DNA of 64,000 bases. Origin: Streptomyces sp. CNQ-509. GTDB lineage: Bacteria; Actinomycetota; Actinomycetes; Streptomycetales; Streptomycetaceae. The notes under the pieces were generated by a model. It saw only the letters and a program-made list of their open reading frames with translations, was not told where the DNA came from and searched no databases. Below are positions 17,947 to 25,278 of this stretch, in pieces. Every line of letters begins with the position of its first letter. Within the stretch, counting starts at the first letter, position 1. Made by a program: the position numbers and the translations under genes. The stretch lies in the NCBI RefSeq assembly GCF_001011035.1, contig NZ_CP011492.1:3605501-3669500 (forward strand), in the 5' to 3' direction.

Positions 17947-17989
17947 TTGCCTTCGGCAACCATTCGTCATACTGTTGCTTAGTGCAACA
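17947..17989 (+). promoter_or_regulatory. Leaderless promoter of the DHA2 transporter with overlapping palindromic operator
   Basis: -35 TTGCCT (17947-17952), 17-bp spacer, -10 TACTGT (17970-17975), six bases, then GTG 17982. A palindrome TGTTGC-N5-GCAACA (17973-17989) covers the -10 box, the transcription start and the first codons, and a second small inverted repeat TTGCC-TTC-GGCAA (17947-17959) covers the -35 box. A repressor bound here would block polymerase. The convergent TetR-type gene at 19558-20403 is the natural candidate. Confidence 0.7.
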
Positions 17990-19571
17990 AACTAAAGTCG
18001 CATCTCCCGGCATGACCCACCGGCAGATACTGGAGGCCCTCTCCGGCCTGCTGCTCGGCATGTTCGTGGCCATCCTCTCCTCGACCATCGTCAGCAACGC
18101 CCTGCCCCGGATCATCGCGGACCTCGACGGCACGCAGAGCGCGTACAGCTGGGTCGTCACCGCCGCCCTGCTCGCGATGACCGCCTCCACGCCCCTCTGG
18201 GGCAAGCTCGCCGACCTCGCGAGCAAGAAGTTCCTGGTCCAGTCGGCCCTCGTGATCTACGTCGCCGGCTCGGTCGTCGCCGGCCTCAGCCAGAGCACGG
18301 GCATGCTCATCGCCTGCCGCGTCGTCCAGGGCATCGGCGTCGGCGGCCTCAGCGCGCTCGCGCAGATCATCCTCGCCGCGATGATCTCCCCGCGCGAACG
18401 CGGCCGCTACAGCGGCTACCTCGGCGCCACCTTCGCCGTCGCCACCGTCGGCGGCCCGATCCTCGGCGGCGTGATCACCGACACCAGCTGGCTGGGCTGG
18501 CGCTGGTGCTTCTACATCGGCGTCCCGTTCGCGGTCCTCGCGCTCGTCGTACTCCAGAAGACCCTGCGGCTGCCGGTGGTGCGCCGGAAGGTGTCGATCG
18601 ACTGGCGCGGCGCGATGCTGATGAGCGCGTCCGTCTCGCTGCTGCTGATCTGGGTCACGCTGGCGGGCGAGTCGTACGCGTGGCTGTCCTGGCAGACGTT
18701 CGCGATGACCGGCGGCGCGGTCGCACTGGGGCTGGCGTTCCTGTGGGTCGAGACCTGGGTGCCGGAGCCGGTCCTCCCGCTACGCCTCTTCCGCAACCGC
18801 ACCCTCACCCTCGCCTCGCTCGCCTCCCTCTTCGTCGGCATCGCGATGTTCGGCGCGACGGTCTTCCTCAGCCAGTACTTCCAGCTCGCGCGCGGCGAGA
18901 GCCCGACGAAGTCGGGCCTGCTGACCATCCCCATGATCATGGGGATCTTCCTGTCGTCGACGATCTCGGGGTGGGTCATCACCCGTACCGGCCGCTGGAA
19001 GGTCTGGCTCGTCGCCGGCGGGCTGCTGCTCACCTCGGGGCTCAGCCTGCTGGGCACCATGCGCTACGACACCCCGTACTGGCACATCGCGCTCTACATG
19101 GCCGCGCTCGGCACGGGCATCGGCATGATGATGCAGAACCTGGTGCTCTGCACCCAGAACCAGGTCGACCCCGCCGACCTCGGCGCCGCCAGCTCGGCGG
19201 TCGCGTTCTTCCGCTCCCTCGGCGGCGCGGTCGGCGTCTCCGCCCTCGGCGCGATCCTCGGCGGCCGCATCACCGGCTACATGCGCGACGGCCTCCACGA
19301 CCTCGGCATCCCGCCGGCCCGCGCCGCGGGCGAGGCGGGCGGCGACGGCACGGCGATCCCGAACCTCGCGGAGCTGCCGGTGCCGGTGCGGACGGTGGTG
19401 GAGAGCTCGTACGGGCACGGGCTGGCGGACATCTTCCTCTACGCGGCGCCGGCGGCGCTGCTGGCGTTCGTGATGGTGGCGTGCGTCAAGGAGGTCGCGC
19501 TGCGGACGCGCAGCGGCCTGCAGCAGACGGCGACGGCGGAGCGGCGGGTCGAGGAACTCACGCGGGGGTGA
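17982..19571 (+). CDS. DHA2 (EmrB/QacA-type) multidrug efflux transporter, MFS
   Basis: 529 residues from GTG 17982, placed by the leaderless promoter; ATG 18012 is the alternative. There are 14 membrane helices. Motif A is in helix 2-3 (LWGKLADLASKKFLVQS), the antiporter motif C is represented by GATFAVATVGGPILGGVITD, and the conserved block SSTIVSNALPRIIADL is present. Members export hydrophobic cationic drugs or antibiotics in exchange for protons across the cell membrane. The gene is followed tail-to-tail (14-bp overlap) by a TetR-family regulator and has a palindromic operator on its promoter, which points to drug-inducible derepression. Confidence 0.9.
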   Translation: MQQTKVASPGMTHRQILEALSGLLLGMFVAILSSTIVSNALPRIIADLDGTQSAYSWVVTAALLAMTASTPLWGKLADLASKKFLVQSALVIYVAGSVVAGLSQSTGMLIACRVVQGIGVGGLSALAQIILAAMISPRERGRYSGYLGATFAVATVGGPILGGVITDTSWLGWRWCFYIGVPFAVLALVVLQKTLRLPVVRRKVSIDWRGAMLMSASVSLLLIWVTLAGESYAWLSWQTFAMTGGAVALGLAFLWVETWVPEPVLPLRLFRNRTLTLASLASLFVGIAMFGATVFLSQYFQLARGESPTKSGLLTIPMIMGIFLSSTISGWVITRTGRWKVWLVAGGLLLTSGLSLLGTMRYDTPYWHIALYMAALGTGIGMMMQNLVLCTQNQVDPADLGAASSAVAFFRSLGGAVGVSALGAILGGRITGYMRDGLHDLGIPPARAAGEAGGDGTAIPNLAELPVPVRTVVESSYGHGLADIFLYAAPAALLAFVMVACVKEVALRTRSGLQQTATAERRVEELTRG

Positions 19572-20403
19572 TGGTCGGCCGCACCTGCTCGGCGACGCGG
19601 TCGCGCATGGCGGCCATGCCGGCGAGGACGCACTCGAGGGCGAAGGCGAAGTCGCGGTCACGCTGCTCGTGCGCGGGGAGGACGGGGAGGTCGGGGGCTT
19701 CGGGCGCTTCGGGCGCTTCGAGGGCTTCGGGCGCTTCGGGGCCTTCGGGCACCGGCTGGTCCGGCACCGGAGAGCGCGCGGCGGGCGGCCGCACGCACTC
19801 GGGCTGCTCCCGCAGAGCCCGTACGAACGCGCCGTAGTCCTCGCCCAGCTCCGCCAGGCGCCCGCCCACGCCCCCGAACCCGTACGAGAACGGAAAGAGC
19901 AGCGACAGCCCGCCCGTCAGGCACTCCTCCGGCAACCCGGCCCGCCGCATCGCGCGCTGCGCGGCGGCGACGCAGGCCATGGCGTGCGGCCCGACGTTCA
20001 GATACTCCCCGGCGAGCCGCGAGACCCAGGGGTGGGCGACGAGGATGCGCCGGTGCTCGTGCGCGAGCTGCCGGAGCTGCGCGGCCCAGTCACCGCCGTC
20101 CTCGGCGGGGAGGTCCAGCTCGGCGTAGGCGTGGTCGAGGGCCAGCTCCAGGAGTTCGTCCTTGGTGTCGACGTACCAGTAGACGGACATGGCCGTGACG
20201 CCCAGCTCGGCGGCGAGCCGCCGCATCGACAGCCGCCCCAGCCCCTCGGCGTCGAGCAACCGCACGGTGGCCGCGACGATCTTCCCCAGATCCAGCCCGG
20301 CCTCCCCCGCGGCAGGCGCGTACCCCCTGCGCCGCACGTTCGCCCGCCCGGTGAGCCAGATGCTCACGCGGGCGCCGCGGACCTTCCGGCGGACGGACGC
20401 CAT
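19558..20403 (-). CDS. TetR/AcrR family transcriptional repressor
   Basis: 281 residues from ATG 20403. About 35 basic residues precede the DNA-binding domain KIVAATVRLLDAEGLGRLSM RRLAAE, with the recognition helix in VTAMSVYWYVDTKDELLELA. The C-terminal ligand/dimer domain resembles TetR_C proteins (HPWVSRLAGEYLNVGPHAMA). Residues about 215-245 are a low-complexity Glu-Ala-Pro insertion produced by a short repeat. It overlaps the end of the transporter gene by 14 bp on the other strand. The inferred target is the palindrome at 17973-17989. Confidence 0.88.
   Translation of the reverse strand: MASVRRKVRGARVSIWLTGRANVRRRGYAPAAGEAGLDLGKIVAATVRLLDAEGLGRLSMRRLAAELGVTAMSVYWYVDTKDELLELALDHAYAELDLPAEDGGDWAAQLRQLAHEHRRILVAHPWVSRLAGEYLNVGPHAMACVAAAQRAMRRAGLPEECLTGGLSLLFPFSYGFGGVGGRLAELGEDYGAFVRALREQPECVRPPAARSPVPDQPVPEGPEAPEALEAPEAPEAPDLPVLPAHEQRDRDFAFALECVLAGMAAMRDRVAEQVRPTITPA
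19697..19745 (-). repeat. GGGCGCTTC-type microrepeat inside the TetR gene
   Basis: Several copies of CTTCGGGCG/CTTCGAGGG encode a Glu-Ala-Pro string in the linker of the regulator. The tract is expandable in frame and absent from typical relatives. Confidence 0.6.
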
Positions 20404-20634
20404 CGTGCGCCTCCCAGCGTGCTGTCTCATCGTGACCACTGGCCTACGAACCGAAACGGCCCGTACACCGATGCTATGCCCGCTCCGCCCCGCCTCCTCC
20501 CCTTCGCCCCGACCCCGCACCCCGGCAAGCCCTTTGCCCCCACGGCACGGTGACCGGTACGGTAGGTGCGATTGGCAGCGGCCCCGCCGCCTGTGCCATC
20601 ATCTGCACACACCTGCTTGACCGGCAGATGTGCG

Positions 20635-20728
20635 GGAGGCGTCGCCTAGTCTGGTCTATGGCGCCGCACTGCTAATGCGGTTTGGGGTTTACCCCCCATC
20701 GAGGGTTCAAATCCCTCCGCCTCCGCCA
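20635..20728 (+). tRNA. tRNA-Ser (anticodon GCT)
   Basis: Acceptor GGAGGCG pairs with CGCCTCC, anticodon stem CCGCA/TGCGG with loop CTGCTAA (GCT), long variable arm, T-arm GAGGGTTCAAATCCCTC. The sequence ends GCCA, so CCA is encoded. Confidence 0.95.
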
Positions 20729-20738
20729 CCCGACCAGC

Positions 20739-20764
20739 GAGCCCGTGCCGTACGGCGCGGGCTC
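20739..20764 (+). terminator. Hairpin after tRNA-Ser(GCT)
   Basis: GAGCCCGTGCCG pairs with CGGCGCGGGCTC with one G-T pair and a tight TA centre, 10 nt after the tRNA. Confidence 0.65.
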
Positions 20765-20892
20765 TCTGCATGCCCGGGGGACGACGGCTTTCCGCAGGTC
20801 GGCGGGGGTGCGGGAATCGGATTTCACCTGGCGCGGAGGGTCATGTAAAGTTGGGCCCGCAACGCAGCCGGGCCGCCAATGCCCGAAAGCGG

Positions 20893-20965
20893 GCGCTCGT
20901 AGCTTAACGGATAGAGCATCTGACTACGGATCAGAAGGTTGCAGGTTCGAATCCTGCCGAGCGCG
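20893..20965 (+). tRNA. tRNA-Arg (anticodon ACG), host of the integrative element
   Basis: 73 nt. Acceptor GCGCTCG pairs with CGAGCGC, anticodon stem TCTGA/TCAGA with loop CTACGGA, anticodon ACG (a TadA substrate). CCA is not encoded. Its 3' half from 20924 on is part of the element's attachment repeat, so the gene stays intact after integration. Confidence 0.96.
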
Positions 20966-21006
20966 CACAGGTAGAAGCCCCGCAGACGACATCTGCGGGG
21001 CTTTTC
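20924..21006 (+). repeat. attL: left 83-bp attachment repeat
   Basis: Identical to 34197-34279. It runs from the anticodon loop of tRNA-Arg through its 3' end and the whole tRNA terminator hairpin (20975-21003), so both the tRNA and its terminator are restored at the junction. Confidence 0.92.
20975..21003 (+). terminator. Terminator of tRNA-Arg, inside attL
   Basis: AAGCCCCGCAGA pairs with TCTGCGGGGCTT around CGACA and is followed by a short T-run. An identical copy lies at 34248-34276 in attR. Confidence 0.85.
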
Positions 21007-21014
21007 TCATGCCC

Positions 21015-21037
21015 GTACAGCAGCGAAGTACAGCAAC
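21015..21037 (+). repeat. Putative integrase arm-type site next to attL
   Basis: GTACAGCA occurs twice here, 13 bp apart. The 23-bp block recurs with one mismatch at 34091-34113, just inside attR, in the same orientation. This suggests Int or Xis binding sites. Confidence 0.55.
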
Positions 21038-21041
21038 AGCG

Positions 21042-22268
21042 TCAGCCGGTACCGCCCATGGCGTCCGACAGTTGCCCGATCGCGGCCCGTACCGCTTCGT
21101 CACTCGCCTCGGCGTAGACCTCCATCGTCATGGCGATCTGTGAGTGCCGAAGGATCCGCTGCGCCACCTTCGGGTGGACCTTGAGGGCGACCAGGAGCGA
21201 GCTGCATGTGTGCCGGGTGTTCCGCAGCGGGATGACGCGGAGGCCGGCGCGGCGGGCGCGGAGGGCGAACATGCGGGTGAGGTTCCCGGGCTCGATGGGG
21301 GTGCCGTACTTGGTTGTGAAGATGAGCCCGTGGCTGTCCTGCCACAGCTCCCCGGCCGCCTTCCGGTCGCCGGTCTGCTGCGCGTGACGCATCCGAAGGG
21401 CCTTGACGCACAGCGCGGGCAGAGGCAGGAAGTCGTCCGAGTCCTCCGTCTTGGTCTCGCGGTGAAGGATCAGGCGCCCGGCCCGCTGAATCTGGTGATC
21501 CACGTACAGCTCCCCGGTGTCGAGGTCCACGGACTTCCACGTCAGGCCCAGCACCTCACCGCGGCGCAGGCCGAGGCACAGGACGAGGACCCAGGCAGCG
21601 AAGAGGTGGTCGTCGCGGGCGGCGGCATCGGTGAGGAAGCGGCCGGCTTCGGCGACGGACCACGGCTTGATCCGGCGGCGGCGCGGCTTGGGCACCTTCA
21701 CGAGCGACGCGACGTTCTTGCCGATCTCCTCCTCGGCGACGGCGTGCGTCAGCGCGGCCCGCAGAGCGTCGCGTGACGCCTGGATCACCCGGCGGGACGG
21801 GTACGACTCGCAGCACTCCCCGATCGCGCAGCAGCGCCGACGCGAGGGCTTACGCCTTGCGTCCTTGTCCTGCGCGCAGCACTGGCAGATCGTCGCCAGC
21901 TTGGTCAGCCACTCACGCACGTCGCGGACGGTCAGCTTGTCGAGCCGTTTCCCGCCCAGGTGCGGGGCGATGTAGAGCCGCACGTAGCCCTCGTACGAGA
22001 CGTACGACAGCGGGGCGAGGCTGGGTTTCACGATCGACTCAAGCCAGTAGTCGAGGAAGGCCGCGACGGTACGGTGCCGGGTGGCGACTGGGCCCTTCTT
22101 GGCGTCGGCGTGAGCCTTGAGCCACTTCTCGTGGACCAGGGCGCGCGTCTTGCTGTACACGTACTTCCGGGCCCGCTTGCCATCCGGCTTGGTGACCCAG
22201 ACGTAGGCCGCGTAGCCGTTCTTGTACGGGTAGATGGAACCTTCCCCGTTGGCACGCTTGCCGCTCAT
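21042..22268 (-). CDS. int: Tyrosine recombinase integrase of the AICE
   Basis: 408 residues from ATG 22268 (AGGTGG upstream). An N-terminal arm-binding domain (GSIYPYKNGYAAYVWVTKPD) precedes a core-binding domain containing a Cys-rich insert (residues about 128-153: CQCCAQ...CCAIGECC). The catalytic domain has Arg236 (GLRRGE), Arg352 (RNTRHT), His375 (RHSQ) and nucleophile Tyr385 (VYAEAS). The usual HxxR has Arg349 in place of His, a variant I recall in other actinomycete integrases. It joins element and tRNA-Arg att sites. Its start overlaps the xis stop (ATGA), and the gene lies 36 nt from attL, the normal AICE layout. Confidence 0.94.
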   Translation of the reverse strand: MSGKRANGEGSIYPYKNGYAAYVWVTKPDGKRARKYVYSKTRALVHEKWLKAHADAKKGPVATRHRTVAAFLDYWLESIVKPSLAPLSYVSYEGYVRLYIAPHLGGKRLDKLTVRDVREWLTKLATICQCCAQDKDARRKPSRRRCCAIGECCESYPSRRVIQASRDALRAALTHAVAEEEIGKNVASLVKVPKPRRRRIKPWSVAEAGRFLTDAAARDDHLFAAWVLVLCLGLRRGEVLGLTWKSVDLDTGELYVDHQIQRAGRLILHRETKTEDSDDFLPLPALCVKALRMRHAQQTGDRKAAGELWQDSHGLIFTTKYGTPIEPGNLTRMFALRARRAGLRVIPLRNTRHTCSSLLVALKVHPKVAQRILRHSQIAMTMEVYAEASDEAVRAAIGQLSDAMGGTG

Positions 22269-22471
22269 GCCGTCCACCTCTCGGCTTCCTCGGCGCAGCG
22301 GTTCACGTACTCGTCGACCCAGGCGGGGAGGATGCGGCGGTTGCGACCGACCTTGACGGAGCGGATCTCGCCCGTGAGAACGAGCATCTTCGTCTTGGAC
22401 AGGCCGAAGCCGAGCATGGCGGCGACTTCGGCCGTGGTGTGCCACTTGGGTTTGATCGTCGCGGTGCTCAT
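22265..22471 (-). CDS. xis: Excisionase-like MerR-type helix-turn-helix protein
   Basis: 68 residues from ATG 22471. The body is an excisionase/MerR-like winged helix-turn-helix (HTTAEVAAMLGFGLSKTKML, then GEIRSVKVGRNRRILPAWVD). The stop overlaps the int start and its own start overlaps the rep stop region (22468-22471), giving a tightly coupled rep-xis-int operon as in pSAM2. The family directs Int toward excision. Confidence 0.85.
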   Translation of the reverse strand: MSTATIKPKWHTTAEVAAMLGFGLSKTKMLVLTGEIRSVKVGRNRRILPAWVDEYVNRCAEEAERWTA

Positions 22472-23910
22472 CGGGAGTTGTCTCCTTCCAGGGCGAGGGA
22501 GGCGGATAGCCAGGCTTCGGCGGGGGTGAGGCCGGTGCCGGTGTAGGTCCAGTGGGCGAGCACGAGGGTGGTTACGTCGTCGGGGCCGTCCACAGGCTGT
22601 GGGTTGTCGCCGCGGGCGATGGCGGCTTGCAGGCGGCGCCATTCGGCGCGGGCCGTGCGAAGGGCGCCGAGGGTGGTGGAGTAGCGGCGGGTCTTGGTGG
22701 AGAAGTGGCCGCGGAAGCCGAGCATGTGCGCCCAGGCGCGGAGGCGGAGATGGGCGAGGTCTCTGCGGGCGCCGAGGGCCCAGGCGGTACGGATGAGGCG
22801 TTCGGCGTGCGGGGGCAGGTCGAGGTGACCCAGCTCGGCGATGAAGCGCAGGCGGCGATCTAACGGGCCGGTCGCTGTCTCGGCGCCCTTGGTGGCGTAC
22901 TTGGCGATGTACGCGGCGACCGCCCGGTCGGTGAGCGCCTGGTCGCCGTCGAGGTCCTGGCCGTGGATGGTGCGGATGTCGAGCTGGGGGCCGAAGGCGA
23001 AGGTGTGGGCGCGGCCGTCGAGGATCGGGCCGGGGACGACGGCACGGGAGGCCGCCGCCTGGATGGCGTCGGTCAGCAGCTCGGCGGTTGCCCAGTGCGG
23101 GGGTGGGGTGTTGCCGCCGGCCGGGCCGTCGAGGCGTACGACGGCGTGGAAGTGGACGGCGCCGCGCTTCTGGTACTCGGCGACTTTCGCGAAGGAGACG
23201 CGGGCGTGCTGCGGGAAGGCGCGTTGGGTGAGTCCGGCGCGGCGGGCGATCTCGCGGCGGAGGTGGATGGTGAAGCGGCGCCAGAGTGCGCCCGCGTGGG
23301 CGTTCCAGAGGACGGCGGTTTCGTAGTCGTAGCGGTCGGGGTTCAGTGGGGTGCCGAGGGTGGAGTCGTCGGGTGTGTGGTGGCGTCCGCAGCGGCAGGC
23401 GCGGGTGCCGGGGCGGTTGTGGACGGGGCCGAAGCTCGGGGCGGTGAAGGTGGCGAAGACGCGGGGGTGTGAGGTGACGCCTTCGGGGGTGCCTTTGCCG
23501 CCGCGGAGTCCGGCGGTGATGAGGTGGAAGGTGTCGCGGCGGTAGGTCTCGGCGCAGGCGGGGCATCGGGTGGTGCGGCGGTTGCCGCAGCGGACGAGGA
23601 GGTCACCGGCGGGCAGTTCGGCGGAGTCGAGGCGGCAGAGTGCGGGGCCGATCTCGCCGGTTGTCGTGTCGACGCGGTGTTCGGTGCGGTGACCGGCCAG
23701 GCGTACGGGGTTGGTGCAGCCACCCAGGCCGGAGAGCTGTCGTGCGAGGGAGGGCAGGGAGCCGCCTTGCGCGAGGGAGGCAAGTTCGGCGAGCGGGGCG
23801 GGGTTGTGGCGGGTGATGATGACTGTCTCCTTTTCGGCTTCGTCGAGAAGGGGCAGGCGGCCGGGGCGGCGGATGCTTGGCGGTATCGGGCCACCCCGGT
23901 CGCCGTTCAG
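22468..23910 (-). CDS. RepSA-type rolling-circle replication initiator, probable CTG start
   Basis: A stop-free frame of about 480 codons reads a complete RepSA-family protein: LPLLDEAEKETVIITRH near the start, LGGCTNPVRLAGH, a Cys cluster (RCGNRRTTRCPACAETY), VFATFTAPSFGPVH, ACRCGRHH, the HUH motif AVHFHAVVRLDG (His at about 253 and 255), the catalytic-Tyr motif VAAYIAKYATKG (Tyr334, Lys337) and the family end HMLGFRGHFSTKTRRYSTTL. No ATG, GTG or TTG occurs in frame before codon 396. CTG 23910 overlaps the TGA of the upstream gene (CTGA), so coupled initiation at CTG is the best guess. A lost start codon is the alternative. It provides rolling-circle replication of the excised element. Confidence 0.82.
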   Translation of the reverse strand: MNGDRGGPIPPSIRRPGRLPLLDEAEKETVIITRHNPAPLAELASLAQGGSLPSLARQLSGLGGCTNPVRLAGHRTEHRVDTTTGEIGPALCRLDSAELPAGDLLVRCGNRRTTRCPACAETYRRDTFHLITAGLRGGKGTPEGVTSHPRVFATFTAPSFGPVHNRPGTRACRCGRHHTPDDSTLGTPLNPDRYDYETAVLWNAHAGALWRRFTIHLRREIARRAGLTQRAFPQHARVSFAKVAEYQKRGAVHFHAVVRLDGPAGGNTPPPHWATAELLTDAIQAAASRAVVPGPILDGRAHTFAFGPQLDIRTIHGQDLDGDQALTDRAVAAYIAKYATKGAETATGPLDRRLRFIAELGHLDLPPHAERLIRTAWALGARRDLAHLRLRAWAHMLGFRGHFSTKTRRYSTTLGALRTARAEWRRLQAAIARGDNPQPVDGPDDVTTLVLAHWTYTGTGLTPAEAWLSASLALEGDNSR

Positions 23911-24167
23911 CGTTGGTGGGTCCGGTCCTTGAGGAGCGAGCGCAGGACCACGGCGGCCACGGCGACGGCCACGGCCGAGACCGCGACGGCGGCCAGGAGC
24001 GCGGTGAGGACGACACCGCCGACGAGGACGGTGATGACGGCGCCCGTGCTCACGGTGGGCAGTGCGCGGCGCGGCGCGTGCTGGCAGGAGCAGACGGCGT
24101 GTTCGTGTGCGCGAGGCGCTGCGACCGGGGTGTGCGAGTTCGAGGGCAGCTCGGGCTTGAACAGCAT
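23907..24167 (-). CDS. Small membrane protein, putative spread (Spd) protein
   Basis: 86 residues from ATG 24167 (GAGAGGAG 8 nt upstream). A polar His/Cys-containing N-terminus (PRAHEHAVCSCQHAPRR) precedes a long hydrophobic segment (ITVLVGGVVLTALLAAVAVS and following Ala/Val run) long enough for two helices, then a basic tail. Its position before rep in an AICE transfer operon is that of spd genes, which assist spread of the element through the mycelium. The assignment rests on position and topology. Confidence 0.7.
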   Translation of the reverse strand: MLFKPELPSNSHTPVAAPRAHEHAVCSCQHAPRRALPTVSTGAVITVLVGGVVLTALLAAVAVSAVAVAVAAVVLRSLLKDRTHQR

Positions 24168-24181
24168 GGTTGGTGCTCCTC

Positions 24182-24376
24182 TCAGTCGTTGGTGCCGTTG
24201 ACGACCTCGACCCCGTTGCGGGTGCCGTGGTCGATGGCGGGGGCCATGAAGGTGTCGGCGAGGTAGAAGCCGAAGAGGGTGATCACGACGACGATCCAGA
24301 CCCGGACGCCGAGGAACTTCACAGCTCCCCAGGCGATGAGGCCGAGGACGACGACGAGGGGCAGGTCGAGGTTCAT
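24182..24376 (-). CDS. Small two-helix membrane protein of the transfer operon
   Basis: 64 residues from ATG 24376 (GGGAG 10 nt upstream). MNLDLPLVVVLGLIAWGAVK and VWIVVVITLFGFYLADTFMA are two hydrophobic helices, followed by a short polar end. It is likely an Spd-type membrane protein, and no enzymatic motif is seen. Confidence 0.7.
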   Translation of the reverse strand: MNLDLPLVVVLGLIAWGAVKFLGVRVWIVVVITLFGFYLADTFMAPAIDHGTRNGVEVVNGTND

Positions 24377-24392
24377 GGGGTACGTGCTCCCT

Positions 24393-24584
24393 TCAGCGCA
24401 CCGGGCAGCGGTGCGTACGGGCGGCGAGTTCGGCGGCGGCGCGTGAGTTGTAGTCGGCGGAGAAGCCACAGCGCGGGGCGGTGCAGGCGGCGGTGTGCTT
24501 GTCGCGGCCCCGTTCGTCGGGGGCGGTGCCGACCTGGACCGGGCCGATACGGATCACGCGGCGGAAGCGGCGGTTGAGCGGCAT
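24393..24584 (-). CDS. Mobile element transfer protein (small, Cys-containing)
   Basis: 63 residues from ATG 24584 with GAGAGGAGAA upstream. It reads MPLNRRFRRVIRIGPVQVGT, then HTAACTAPRCGFSADYNSRA and ends in RTHRCPVR. Three Cys and two His in CTAPRCGF...HRC suggest a zinc-ribbon-like fold. This short family is recurrent in AICE transfer regions and is labelled mobile element transfer protein. The molecular role is unknown. Confidence 0.78.
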   Translation of the reverse strand: MPLNRRFRRVIRIGPVQVGTAPDERGRDKHTAACTAPRCGFSADYNSRAAAELAARTHRCPVR

Positions 24585-24601
24585 GGGGTTCTCCTCTCGG
24601 G

Positions 24602-25195
24602 TCAGGTGAGTTGGGCGGCGATGCGGTCGGCGAGGGGTGCGGGGACGCCGAGGCGGGCGCGGAGGGTGTCGGGGTCGATGCGCGTACCGGTGCGGGATTC
24701 GTGGGCGGCGGCAACCTTGCGGGCGTGCTCGATGAGGGCGGCCGGTACGGGCGCGGCGGGCAGCTCGGAGGTGGCCGGTGCTTCGGCGACGGGCGCCGGT
24801 TCCGGTGCGGCTTCGTCGAGCACGGGCTTCGGGGCCGGGCTGTGCGCCAGGAGCGTTCCGCCGAGGAAGGCGAGCGCCGGCCATCCGGCGACGAGGATGC
24901 GGAGCCAGTCTGGGACGTCGTTCAGGTCGAGCACTCCGGCCGTCGCGATGTTGGCGCCGAGCGAGGCGGCCAGGGCGATGAGGAACCAGCACCAGGCCGC
25001 CGCCTTGTCCCGTCCGGAGCGCAGGCGCCGCCAGGCGGCGACGAGGAGCAGGTCGACGGAGACTGGATAGGCCCATGCCTTCCAGCCGTCCTGTCCCGCG
25101 GCCGACGCCACGTCGTGAAGGTGCGCGAAGGACAACGCGGCGGCGATGACCGCCTGTACGAGCACCGGGTCGACGCGGGCGAGTCGGTCGCGCAC
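24602..25195 (-). CDS. DUF2637 membrane protein (SpdB-like)
   Basis: 197 residues from GTG 25195, chosen because GGAAGGAGA lies 7 nt upstream; an ATG 27 nt further out lacks a ribosome site. The DUF2637 pattern is clear: VQAVIAAALSFAHLHDVASA, WAYPVSVDLLLVAAWRRLRS, WCWFLIALAASLGANIATAG and ILVAGWPALAFLGGTLLAHS form four helices. They are followed by an Ala/Pro linker and a C-terminal helix-turn-helix-like segment (ARLGVPAPLADRIAAQL). DUF2637 proteins act as spread/transfer membrane partners in actinomycete conjugative elements. Confidence 0.8.
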   Translation of the reverse strand: MRDRLARVDPVLVQAVIAAALSFAHLHDVASAAGQDGWKAWAYPVSVDLLLVAAWRRLRSGRDKAAAWCWFLIALAASLGANIATAGVLDLNDVPDWLRILVAGWPALAFLGGTLLAHSPAPKPVLDEAAPEPAPVAEAPATSELPAAPVPAALIEHARKVAAAHESRTGTRIDPDTLRARLGVPAPLADRIAAQLT

Positions 25196-25278
25196 GGGTC
25201 GTCTCCTTCCGGTTTCAGGCATGGGAGGGGTAGGGACGCGGCGCGAATCGGTCGCGCCAGCCGGGTTGGGAGTGGAGG

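Noticed and set aside
22265..23566. A long Arg/Pro-rich minus frame that continues into xis
   Set aside because: It is the +1 frame of the initiator gene. Only the last 68 codons (from 22471) are a real protein.
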